Source: Desulfobacterales bacterium
GTDB lineage: Bacteria; Desulfobacterota; Desulfobacteria; Desulfobacterales; UBA11574
NCBI GenBank assembly: GCA_030601485.1
Contig: JAUVTO010000017.1
Location: 1 to 18,095 of the forward strand
Reading direction: 5' to 3'
Length of the DNA: 18,095 bases
This document shows positions 6,796 to 13,984 of the stretch, in pieces. A program made the translations under genes and the position numbers. The notes beneath the pieces are model-generated. The model did not search any database, was not told the origin of the DNA, and worked only from the letters and a program-made list of their open reading frames with translations. Positions within the stretch are counted from its first letter, which is position 1. Every line of letters starts with the position of its first letter.

Positions 6796-7620
6796 ATGTA
6801 CGATTCGGAATTTAAAGATATTACTGCCAAAGAATTGAACCAATTTGTCAAATCCCACAATGAAAAGGAGTACCTGCTTGTGGATGTCCGACAGCCGGAT
6901 GAATATTCGGAAGGCCACATCCCAGGGGCTAAGTTTATTCCCTTGAATGAACTCGTATCCGATCTTTCCGGTTTACCTGCAAACAGGGATCTTATTTTCT
7001 ACTGCCATAGCGGTGGTCGCTCTCTGGCGGCAGCATCCATATTTTTTGAAGAAGGTATTACTGAAAAAACAATATACAATCTGGAAGGAGGGATCCTTGC
7101 CTGGGAAGGCAAAACCCTGAAAGGATTTCCCAAAATACAGGTTTTTGATAAAACCAAAGCACCTGTGGAACTTCTGCTCACCGCCATGGATCTGGAAAAA
7201 GGAGCCTGGCGATTTTATACATATATTCTGGATAACATCTCAGTTGATCCGATTATTCCTACCTTGGAACAGTTGTCAAAGGCGGAAATCGCACATGCCA
7301 AAACCGTTTACGGGTTCTGGAAAAAAGCGGCAAGCGCTCCCATTGCCTTTGACCAACTCTACGAAAGCCTTGGGGGAGAAATCCTTGAAGGTGGGGAAAG
7401 CCTTGTGGAAGTGCTTGGATACCTGGAAAATATTGAGGAAAACCGGTGCCTGCGAATTTTAGAACTGGCCCTTCACATCGAGTACGCTGCCTTTGATCTA
7501 TACAAAACCATGGCCGAGCAAGAAAAAGATCAGACTGTCCGGGACAGCTTTTTATCCATTGCCCAGGCCGAAAAAAGCCATATGCGAATGCTGATTCGCG
7601 CGCTGGATCAATGCGCTTGA
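6796..7620 (+). CDS. Rhodanese domain fused to a ferritin-like (rubrerythrin-type) di-iron domain
   Basis: A 274-residue two-domain protein. Residues about 5-110 form a single rhodanese domain: LLVDVRQPDEYSEGHIPGA, then the active-site loop FYCHSGGRS with the persulfide-forming Cys70, and YNLEGGILAWEG at the end. Residues about 125-272 are an all-helical ferritin-like domain with two E-x-x-H sites: EIAH in SKAEIAHAKTVYGFW and EKSH in AQAEKSHMRML. Further Glu ligands sit in MDLEKGAWRFY and ELALHIEYAAFDLY. There is no rubredoxin domain, so electrons must come from a partner. A very strong ribosome binding site (GAAAGGAGG, 6781-6789) overlaps the end of the upstream gene, showing tight coupling. 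A role linking sulfane sulfur chemistry to peroxide or metal handling in the cytoplasm is plausible but inferred. The domains are clear; the substrate is not. Confidence 0.92.
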   Translation: MYDSEFKDITAKELNQFVKSHNEKEYLLVDVRQPDEYSEGHIPGAKFIPLNELVSDLSGLPANRDLIFYCHSGGRSLAAASIFFEEGITEKTIYNLEGGILAWEGKTLKGFPKIQVFDKTKAPVELLLTAMDLEKGAWRFYTYILDNISVDPIIPTLEQLSKAEIAHAKTVYGFWKKAASAPIAFDQLYESLGGEILEGGESLVEVLGYLENIEENRCLRILELALHIEYAAFDLYKTMAEQEKDQTVRDSFLSIAQAEKSHMRMLIRALDQCA

Positions 7621-7650
7621 TGCCGGAACCTATCTTTCATACAGGATATT

Positions 7651-8004
7651 GGCCATATGTAACCGTTCACGGATTTCTTTTAAATAACAAATTCCAAGCG
7701 CCAAAGATCCATTAAATCCCAAATTCCAAGCACCAAATTCCAAATCTCAAGCATCAAATTCAAAACATCATGCCAAAGGCAGGCAAGAATCTAAAGTTCC
7801 AATGATTTTAATTAGTTCGATTTTTCCAGTATTTATAAAAATATCTTTTTCAATTCGTCTGTCTTTCTTCAAAATCATAAGGTTTCGAATTTTGAATTTC
7901 GGTTACGCGCAGCGCAGGCGCGTGTTGTAATTTTTTTGTTATTTGGGATTTGTTATTTGGAATTTTAATTAATTCAACGACTCTGTGAACGGATACGGCC
8001 ATAT
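7651..8004. mobile_element. Non-autonomous IS66-type MITE with 8-bp target duplication
   Basis: The element spans 7659-7996 (338 bp). Its ends are GTAACCGTTCAC (7659-7670) and GTGAACGGATAC (7985-7996), inverted repeats matching at 11 of 12 positions. Directly outside, GGCCATAT is repeated perfectly at 7651-7658 and 7997-8004. Ends that start GTAA and an 8-bp duplication are the hallmark of the IS66 family, so this looks like a deletion derivative moved in trans. Inside there is no gene. Positions 7685-7770 are tandem AAATTCCAA(A/G) units, and 7935-7970 hold the inverse (TTATTTGGGATTTG). A GCGCAGGCGCG hairpin near 7907-7925 resembles the core of the repeats at 682 and 5190. Confidence 0.75.
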
Positions 8005-8157
8005 TAATCGTTTAGCTCTAATTTTACATACTGTATTATGAGACATTTATGCATCAAAAAGTTTTTATTTAAACTGTATTCACCTATCGCCAAATAATGA
8101 TCAATTATAACCAATTAAAATATAATGCTATTCTGATAAAGCTGAATTTTTTTATTT

Positions 8158-8174
8158 TTGGCATGGAATTTGAT
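8158..8174 (+). promoter_or_regulatory. Sigma-54-like promoter candidate for the SSS symporter
   Basis: TTGGCATGGAATTTGAT resembles the sigma-54 consensus TTGGCACG-N4-TTGCW with the -24 GG intact, but has GA where -12 GC is expected. It lies 55 bases before the symporter ATG. A sigma-70 alternative is TATAAT at 8121-8126, whose -35 region is poor. Neither can be settled from sequence. The stretch 8005-8120 holds nothing else of note. Confidence 0.25.
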
Positions 8175-8228
8175 CTAACTTAGTAAAAGATGAATTCGTA
8201 AAAATTCCGACTAACTGGAGTGTCAACA

Positions 8229-9620
8229 ATGAATTATGTTTTGCCCGTTTTTGCTGGCGTTGTTGCCATTGCTTCTGTTTGCTTTTCGCCTAAAGCCAAG
8301 AATGAAGCGACTTTTTTCCGTGGGTTAACAGAAGCGGGGCAGCAGCCCGGCCTGTTGACCTTGACTTTTTCCCAGGTCACAACCTGGATTTTTGCCCGGT
8401 CCTTGATGAATGCTGCCATTCTCGGATTTTATTATGGCATCTGGGGAACCCTGGCATATGCCTTTTACTATCTGTCGTTCCTGACGGGCGGTCGTATCAT
8501 CGACAGCCTGCGGTTTCAACATGGTTATGACAGCGTCCAGTTGTTTCTGCACGATCGTTTCGGGGGTTGGGGCACGGGTTGTTATAATTTCGTTATCGGC
8601 ATCCGCCTGGTAAGCGAAGTGTTTGCAAATCTTTTGGTCATAGGCATCCTGTTTGGTATGGCGGGATCAAAGGCTTACACCTTGACCATTCTGGGCTTTG
8701 CCGCCGTAACCTTATTTTATTCGATGCTCGGTGGCCTTCAGGCATCCTTGCGTACTGATGTGTTCCAAATGGTGGTGTTTATGGTAACACTGGCAATCCT
8801 TCTCTTTCTTACTGTCAGCAGCGGCGTATTCAGCCTGGAAAATCTCTGGTTCAAACCGTTCCGGATTGATGAGCCTGGCCCGATTCTGCTTCTCGTGGCT
8901 TTTCTGCAGATCTGGAGCTATCCCATGCATGATCCGGTGATGATGGACCGTGGCTTTCTGGCCGATCGAGACACGACGCGAAAAAGTTTCCTCAATGCGG
9001 CCTGGATCAGCATTTTATGCATTATCGCTTTTGGCAGCCTTGGCGTGATTGCAGGCGCAAATGCTGTTTCTGGCGAGTCCATGAATACCGTTTTGTTACG
9101 TCTGCTGGGAGATTTTCCCATGTTAATGTTTAATGCCGCTTTGATAATCTCAGCGATGTCAACATTGGACAGCACGCTTTCCAGTTCGGCTAAATTGATT
9201 GCCGTGGATATGGGTTTATTCCAAAGTAACTTGCGCAACGGCCGTTTGATCATGTCCTTTTTCATGATGATCGGGCTGTTGTTAGTGTTCTGGGGCAACA
9301 AAGATCTTTTCAGTGCTGTAGCTGTGAGCGGCACCGCTTCCATGTATCTTGCACCTGTTATTTTCTTTTCCCTCTGGGGAAGGCGTGAAGACATTCCAGT
9401 GTGGAGTTATGTGGCAACCTTTATCATCGCAGTGGGCAGCGCCGCCCTGTATTTTGTCGAGTCATCGGGGCACACCCATTGGCTTGGGGAATATCACAAA
9501 TACACCAAATTACTTATGATCTCCTTTGGAGTAATGTTCTCAGGATGCCTTCTATACTGGATTGGTGGAAAGACATCCACTATCCGAACTCCAAAAAAGG
9601 AGGTGCCTGTCCGAATATGA
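8229..9620 (+). CDS. Sodium:solute symporter (SSS family)
   Basis: A 463-residue integral membrane protein with about a dozen hydrophobic segments and the LeuT-type SSS layout. An N-terminal helix (VLPVFAGVVAIASVCFS) is followed by FFRGLTEAGQQPGLLTLTFSQVT, a first-core-helix region equivalent to the SSS sodium/substrate helix. The middle contains FYSMLGGLQASLRTDVFQMVV, which matches the strongly conserved SSS segment (Y-x-x-x-G-G-L-x-A-x-x-x-T-D-x-x-Q). Later come SAMSTLDSTLSSSAKLIAVD, equivalent to the family's S-T-x-D-S sodium-site motif, and a C-terminal tail ending KKEVPVRI. The ATG at 8229 is preferred over GTG 8220 because GGAG (8217-8220) is 8 bases upstream. It would carry a solute inward with Na+. 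The substrate is not evident from sequence, and no metabolic enzyme adjoins it. Confidence 0.9.
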   Translation: MNYVLPVFAGVVAIASVCFSPKAKNEATFFRGLTEAGQQPGLLTLTFSQVTTWIFARSLMNAAILGFYYGIWGTLAYAFYYLSFLTGGRIIDSLRFQHGYDSVQLFLHDRFGGWGTGCYNFVIGIRLVSEVFANLLVIGILFGMAGSKAYTLTILGFAAVTLFYSMLGGLQASLRTDVFQMVVFMVTLAILLFLTVSSGVFSLENLWFKPFRIDEPGPILLLVAFLQIWSYPMHDPVMMDRGFLADRDTTRKSFLNAAWISILCIIAFGSLGVIAGANAVSGESMNTVLLRLLGDFPMLMFNAALIISAMSTLDSTLSSSAKLIAVDMGLFQSNLRNGRLIMSFFMMIGLLLVFWGNKDLFSAVAVSGTASMYLAPVIFFSLWGRREDIPVWSYVATFIIAVGSAALYFVESSGHTHWLGEYHKYTKLLMISFGVMFSGCLLYWIGGKTSTIRTPKKEVPVRI

Positions 9621-9688
9621 ATAATTGCTCTCATAACTTCGTTGTTTTTTATAGTTGCTGTTTGTCCTTTCTTGTGGAAGGAATATAA
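9617..9688 (+). CDS. Possible 23-residue hydrophobic peptide overlapping the symporter stop
   Basis: An ATG overlaps the symporter TGA (ATGA at 9617-9620) and opens a frame of 23 residues (MNNCSHNFVVFYSC..., three cysteines, strongly hydrophobic) ending in TAA. A perfect AAGGAGGTG lies at 9597-9605, but 12-13 bases from the ATG, which is long. That sequence also encodes Lys-Glu-Val of the symporter, so the match may be chance. It could be a small membrane companion of the transporter or simply read-through sequence. Confidence 0.25.
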   Translation: MNNCSHNFVVFYSCCLSFLVEGI

Positions 9689-9709
9689 AAAGCATATTTT
9701 AGAAAGCTG

Positions 9710-9736
9710 ATGAATCTTGCTGCCAGGATTCATTTT
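9710..9736 (+). terminator. Weak hairpin with short T-run after the symporter
   Basis: ATGAATC (9710-9716) pairs with GATTCAT (9727-9733) across a 10-base loop and is followed by TTTT (9733-9736). A 7-bp, AT-rich stem makes it a weak terminator candidate; it separates the symporter from the cytochrome gene. Confidence 0.3.
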
Positions 9737-9788
9737 CAAAGGGCAAGCTCGCAAAGAAAATCGAAAACTCATTCATGGAGGTTTTATC

Positions 9789-11387
9789 GTGAAAAATGTT
9801 TTTTTTATATTAGTAATTATTTTTGCTGCATCAGTTGCTTTTGCTTCGGGACAGGAAGGTAAAGAACTTTTTGAAAGAAAATGCGATAAATGTCATTCCC
9901 TTGGACGTTCTTTAAGAAAGACTAAGAATTTAGCGGCATGGAACAGGACAATAAAGAGGATGGCCCGACTCTCTGATGGATTCATTACAGAAAAAGATGT
10001 AAAAGAAATAGCAAAATATCTGGCTGTTAAAGAACAACCAATTAAACCTGGCGCTTATGAAAAACCAAAAGAAGATGTTAAAGTGCCTGCGGAGCATGAG
10101 TTATTTGAGTTTAAAAAAGTCCGGGTTAACCAGTTCATAGAACCTTCAGTGTGTAGTGAATGCCATTCTGAAAAATATAAGCAGTGGAACGGCTCTATGC
10201 ATAGTAAGGCTTTTACCGACCCACTCTGGCGTGCAGCGACAAAACTGTTTTTTAAAAAAGCGGTTAAACAAGAGGAAATCCTTGAGATGAAAGCATGTGT
10301 AAAATGCCATACCCCTCTTGGTTTCCGTTCCTATAATATTTCTTCTCCCGGGGATAATTATGACAAACTTGCGGAGTTGCCGGCTCAAGGGATTTTCTGT
10401 AACTGGTGTCATAACATAAACGAAGTAAAACATATCGGCAATGCTCAATATGACGTGATGCCGGGAGGAGGAGAGGACGACCCATCAACTATGCTTGGCC
10501 CACTTAAAGATGCAAGTTCAGATTTCCATCCTACAAAATATTCAAAACTGCATACAAAATCTGAATTCTGCGGGCTTTGCCACAATGTTTCTCATGCGGC
10601 AAATAAACTTCCTTTTGAACAAACTTATGACGAATGGAAACACAGCCCTTATAACACTGGAAATCCTGAAACAACGGTCAACTGCCAGGACTGCCATATG
10701 AGGCAAAAGCCAGGCATTCCTGCAACAGGAAAAACCAGAAGGCCCGACAATCCAGGGAAAGCGGCTGATGACGGGCCTGACAGAAAACATGTCTGGACTC
10801 ACTATTTTGTTGGAGCAAATGCAATGGCCACAAAGCTTCTCAAAAGCGATATGCACGCACAGATGGCTGTAGAACGACTCAAGAATGCCGCGGACTTAGA
10901 ACTTATAAAAAGTAGTTCTTACAGGAAAAACGAACTTTCCCATTTTTTAGTAAAGGTCATAAATTCAGGAGCAGGGCATTATCTTCCAACAGGGATTACA
11001 GAAATAAGGCAGATGTGGCTTGATGTAAAAATTATCGATACCAGAGGAAAAATCGTTTTTAGATCCGGTAGTCTTGATAACAAGGGCAATATTGATGAAA
11101 ATGCGGTGTTATATCACACGCAGCTTGGCAATGAAAAGGGAGAGCCTGTTTTAAATGTGGCGCTGGCAGACAGGATACTTTATGACCACCGTATTCCACC
11201 CAGGGGATATATGATCGAAAAATATACTTTTCAGATACCGTCAGATGCTATTTCACCGTTAACAGTTGAAACAACTCTTAAATATCGTAGCGTTTCCCAG
11301 TCACTTGCAAGAGAATTGCTTGGTGACAGTGCATCTGAAATTCCTATTGTAGACATGTTTAATTTGGTTGAAAAAATAGAGTTTTAA
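9789..11387 (+). CDS. Exported hexahaem c-type cytochrome (cytochrome c554-like core)
   Basis: A 532-residue periplasmic cytochrome. I take GTG 9789 as start because GGAGG (9777-9781) lies 7 bases upstream and it yields a clean signal peptide: Lys3, a hydrophobic core to Ala17 and an Ala-Phe-Ala-type cleavage site near residue 19. Six CxxCH haem sites are visible: CDKCH (32), CSECH (122), CVKCH (170), CNWCH (204), CGLCH (261) and CQDCH (299). The first belongs to a separate small monohaem module (residues 24-80, GKELFERKCDKCHS... ITEKDVKEIAKYL). The other five form a unit like the cytochrome c554/multihaem group (SECHSEKYKQWNGSMHSKAF). Residues about 355-532 carry no haem and look beta-rich (LVKVINSGAGHYLPTG). 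The likely role is periplasmic electron transfer, partner unknown. The gene stands alone; no reductase catalytic subunit is next to it. Confidence 0.93.
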   Translation: MKNVFFILVIIFAASVAFASGQEGKELFERKCDKCHSLGRSLRKTKNLAAWNRTIKRMARLSDGFITEKDVKEIAKYLAVKEQPIKPGAYEKPKEDVKVPAEHELFEFKKVRVNQFIEPSVCSECHSEKYKQWNGSMHSKAFTDPLWRAATKLFFKKAVKQEEILEMKACVKCHTPLGFRSYNISSPGDNYDKLAELPAQGIFCNWCHNINEVKHIGNAQYDVMPGGGEDDPSTMLGPLKDASSDFHPTKYSKLHTKSEFCGLCHNVSHAANKLPFEQTYDEWKHSPYNTGNPETTVNCQDCHMRQKPGIPATGKTRRPDNPGKAADDGPDRKHVWTHYFVGANAMATKLLKSDMHAQMAVERLKNAADLELIKSSSYRKNELSHFLVKVINSGAGHYLPTGITEIRQMWLDVKIIDTRGKIVFRSGSLDNKGNIDENAVLYHTQLGNEKGEPVLNVALADRILYDHRIPPRGYMIEKYTFQIPSDAISPLTVETTLKYRSVSQSLARELLGDSASEIPIVDMFNLVEKIEF

Positions 11388-11408
11388 TATTTAAGAAGCG
11401 CATTGTAA

Positions 11409-11561
11409 AAACCCCAAAACTATCCGGGACTGAAATCAAATATTTTATCATGGCTCAATCTGAAGAACAACACATCCGAAAAAGGACTTGTCATATACAG
11501 AGGCGAAAATGTTATTGGAAAAAGATCGGCTGTCAGTGTTATTCCCTGGTGGCATTTATAA
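11409..11561 (+). pseudogene. Probable C-terminal remnant of an AAA ATPase with DUF4143 domain
   Basis: A 50-codon open stretch without a start codon ends in TAA. Its translation includes NYPGLKSNILSWLNL, KGLVIYRGENVIGKRS and VSVIPWWHL at the end. This resembles the last part of AAA_14/DUF4143 ATPases, which typically read ...G(L/I)-x-YxGE/D...R...VIPW.L just before the stop. No ATPase domain remains and no start or ribosome binding site is present, so it would be a relic. The remaining bases 11562-11662 contain only a TTAGTTATCAGTTAACAGT-type low-complexity palindromic stretch (near 11625-11645). Confidence 0.4.
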
Positions 11562-11662
11562 GGTGGCATGTCAATAAAATATACATCTAATCGAGTCAAA
11601 ACTCTATCAGACGTTATAAGTTGTTAGTTATCAGTTAACAGTCAACTATCTGTAGGTTAAAA

Positions 11663-13051
11663 TCAGTTTGGATCATCCGGTGAGTTCGATCTTTTAACCG
11701 GAGCTATGGTGCTGATGATGCCGAGGAAAGTGATTCCAATCATTGCTGATAGTACGGATGCCGACAGAATTGCCATCTTGGCATAGTTGAGCATGTGAAT
11801 TGATGAGAATGAAAGATCGGCAATAAACAGGGACATGGTAAAACCGATTCCTCCGAGCATCGCACTTCCAAGAATGTGTGACCATCTGACATCTTTGGGC
11901 AAGGATGCGGCTCCGGTTTTTACAGCTATATAAGAAAAAAGCATCACTCCCAATGGCTTTCCAAATACCAGTCCGAAAAAAATGCCCAAGCTTACGGTGT
12001 GTACTGCCACTTCCGAAAAATTTACGCCATGAAAATTCAGGCCCGTGTTGCTCAGGGCAAAAAAAGGTAAAATCGTAAACGCTACCCATGGATGCAAAAC
12101 GTGCATCAGTCGCTGCAACGGTGTTTCCACGTCATGGCAGGCCAATTCCATGGCATGTACGGCATGCATATGTTCTTGATTAAGAAGAATTGAGTATCCA
12201 CAGCTCTGGTCCTCGCACTTGAATTTTGCCATTATTTGATCTACATTCTGCAAAAAACGATCGGTATCATACCTGCCACGGGCCGGAATGAACAGGGAAA
12301 CAATGACCCCTGCCACTGTCGGATGAATTCCTGAGCCCAGTACAAAAAACCATATAGCGAGTCCCAAAGCGGCATAGACCAGTGTCCATCTGATCCAAAG
12401 AAGATTTGCTATGGCAAGGCAAAGGGTAAGCATGACGCAGACAAAGACATAAAACCAAACAATTTCCTTGGTATAGAATATGGCGATAACCAATACCGCA
12501 CCAAGGTCATCTGCAATGGCAAAAGCAGCAAGAAATATTCGCAGGTTTACAGGTAGTTTATGACCGAATATGGCGACGGCGCCTAAAGCAAAGGCAATGT
12601 CTGTGGCCATGGGGACACCCCACCCATCTATGTTTGAGGAACCCAGGTTAAAGGCAATATAGATAAGGCCGGGAACCAACATCCCCCCCAGCGCGGCGAT
12701 CACCGGCAGCAAGGCCTTTTTAGGTGATGCCAGTTCTCCCACCAGAAGCTCGCGCTTGATTTCCAGTCCCACGGTAAAAAAAAATAGGGCCATTAGACCG
12801 TCATTTATCCAGTGGACCAATGATTTGCTGATATGAAACTCGCCGAAATCCAAAGAAATTTTGGTGTGCCAGAAGCTGTGATAAGTTTCGGCGATATTGG
12901 AATTGGCCCAAATCAGGGCAATAACCGTAGCTGCAAGGAGCAACACGCTGCTTGCAACCTGTTTTCTGAAAAATCTTTGGGTAGGCCTTAAAATTTGATT
13001 GGCAATTAGTTGCCTGGTAAATGCCATATACGTGCTGGAATTCAACGGCAT
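11663..13051 (-). CDS. nhaA: Na+/H+ antiporter NhaA
   Basis: A 462-residue inner-membrane antiporter that expels Na+ in exchange for H+, maintaining pH and sodium balance. NhaA signatures are present in order: NDGLMALFFFTVGLEIKREL (residues 83-102), PMATDIAFALG with Asp151, and AIADDLGAVLVIAIFYT with the ion-binding pair Asp181/Asp182 (Asp163/Asp164 in the E. coli protein). Conserved C-terminal helices follow (FGLVFGKPLGV; MLGGIGFTMSLFIADL). It is longer than the roughly 390-residue enterobacterial protein because of a hydrophilic insert at about residues 255-325 with two nearby cysteines and several histidines, and an N-terminal extension of about 25 residues. This longer form is common outside Enterobacteria. 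The ribosome binding site TAGGAAATT precedes the ATG. The gene is monocistronic, with a repeat element occupying its leader. Confidence 0.96.
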   Translation of the reverse strand: MPLNSSTYMAFTRQLIANQILRPTQRFFRKQVASSVLLLAATVIALIWANSNIAETYHSFWHTKISLDFGEFHISKSLVHWINDGLMALFFFTVGLEIKRELLVGELASPKKALLPVIAALGGMLVPGLIYIAFNLGSSNIDGWGVPMATDIAFALGAVAIFGHKLPVNLRIFLAAFAIADDLGAVLVIAIFYTKEIVWFYVFVCVMLTLCLAIANLLWIRWTLVYAALGLAIWFFVLGSGIHPTVAGVIVSLFIPARGRYDTDRFLQNVDQIMAKFKCEDQSCGYSILLNQEHMHAVHAMELACHDVETPLQRLMHVLHPWVAFTILPFFALSNTGLNFHGVNFSEVAVHTVSLGIFFGLVFGKPLGVMLFSYIAVKTGAASLPKDVRWSHILGSAMLGGIGFTMSLFIADLSFSSIHMLNYAKMAILSASVLSAMIGITFLGIISTIAPVKRSNSPDDPN

Positions 13052-13077
13052 AATTTCCTATTTCCCAGGGTCAGAAC

Positions 13078-13227
13078 AGACCTCATGAAACCTTTGAAAA
13101 ATGTCCAATTTTGTTCAAGGCCAAGGAAGGCGAAAATTTTAACCACAGGAATACATTGAGTATTTTGAGGATTAAAATTTGAGCTTGACGCCGGAATTGG
13201 GCAAAAGAGGGCGTTTTGCATAGGTCT
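13078..13227. repeat. 150-bp palindromic repeat element upstream of nhaA
   Basis: The ends are AGACCTCATGAAACCTTTG... (from 13078) and, inverted, ...GTTTTGCATAGGTCT (to 13227). The two arms, each about 35 bases, match imperfectly as inverted repeats (AGACCT, AT, AAA and CCAATT blocks). The middle holds GGAATACATTGAGTATTTTGAGG, a phrase that resembles the central part of the repeat at 16802-16873. It lies 27 bases upstream of the nhaA start. The rest of the gap, 13228-13337, holds a CTCCA/TGGAG hairpin near 13247-13260 and nothing else I recognise. Confidence 0.5.
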
Positions 13228-13337
13228 CATCATGTTGGTCTGTCCTCCAGCATGTTGGAGACGGGGTGTTCTCCATTTGGTAACCAAGCGTTACAGCGGC
13301 CAGGGTCCTTCTAATACGGTTGGACATACGGGCATAA

Positions 13338-13955
13338 TCATTGTGCCTTATGCTTGACGTTGTCACAGACCAAATCAACGGCCTTTTCAACCGAGGTTTT
13401 TCCCATATCTATAATCAGATCATAAAGGTGTGCTGCGTTCCAGTCTTCATTGAAGTAATGCTCGATATAAGCCCTTAAATCGCCTTCATCTCTTTCGATT
13501 AATGCCTTTGCAGCTTTATACTCCAGGTTTTTGTTTTCCATAACCTCCTTGATTTTTATTTTTTCATCCTTTATCAGACGAACATGGAGGGTATTGGGTT
13601 TGCCTCGTAAAATACACTGGCCGCCCCATCCAAGAATGATAACATTACCGGCTTCATACACATTCTGAACCAGTTTTCTTGTTGTTTCATAATAATTCTT
13701 GTCGTCCAGACAACCATGCTCACGGTCAACTACCTTTTGAACAATAGAACATGTGTAACGATCGATAAAACGAAGAATTCGCGACTGAGAAGTCTTGCGA
13801 AACATTTCTGCTTCGCTTTCAGATATATGGAGTTCTTTGGCAATTTCGGCAATTAAATGTTCGCCGATATACTCGTAGCCGAGTCTTTGCGCTGCCTGGG
13901 ACGCCACCTTTTCGCTTTGGGTTCCAAATTCCTTGCTGATGGTAATTACTGCCAT
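13338..13955 (-). CDS. Cytidylate-kinase-like family protein with degenerate P-loop
   Basis: A 205-residue soluble protein. It resembles the cytidylate kinase-like (Cytidylate_kin2) family: an opening MAVITISKEFGTQSEKVA, then a helix-rich middle, GNVIILGWGGQCIL (a core strand and turn), LHVRLIKDEK and a C-terminal YFNEDWNAAHLYDLIIDMGK segment typical of the family. The family's P-loop usually reads SREFGSGG-x-x-I/VA; here it is SKEFGTQSEKVA, lacking the double glycine. Binding or hydrolysis of nucleotides is therefore uncertain. The ATG at 13953-13955 has AGGAGG 5 bases upstream; the frame is open a further 10 codons, which overlap the OFOR beta stop. The gap to the OFOR beta gene is 29 bases, so it is the last gene of that operon. 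A regulatory or sensing role for the OFOR is an inference from position only. Confidence 0.8.
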   Translation of the reverse strand: MAVITISKEFGTQSEKVASQAAQRLGYEYIGEHLIAEIAKELHISESEAEMFRKTSQSRILRFIDRYTCSIVQKVVDREHGCLDDKNYYETTRKLVQNVYEAGNVIILGWGGQCILRGKPNTLHVRLIKDEKIKIKEVMENKNLEYKAAKALIERDEGDLRAYIEHYFNEDWNAAHLYDLIIDMGKTSVEKAVDLVCDNVKHKAQ

Positions 13956-13984
13956 GAAATCCTCCTTTCGTTTTCGGTCAAGCA

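Noticed and set aside
7685..7770. AAATTCCAA repeats as a possible small CRISPR or iteron origin
   Set aside because: Units are irregular, lack uniform spacers, and lie inside an element with clear IS66-type ends; no replication gene is near.
8918..9394. 158-codon frame on the minus strand
   Set aside because: Antisense to the transmembrane segments of the symporter; basic, unstructured translation with no family resemblance.
13042..13390. Overlapping minus-strand frames of 72 and 81 codons between the kinase-like gene and nhaA
   Set aside because: They run through the palindromic repeat and have no ribosome binding site or motif.
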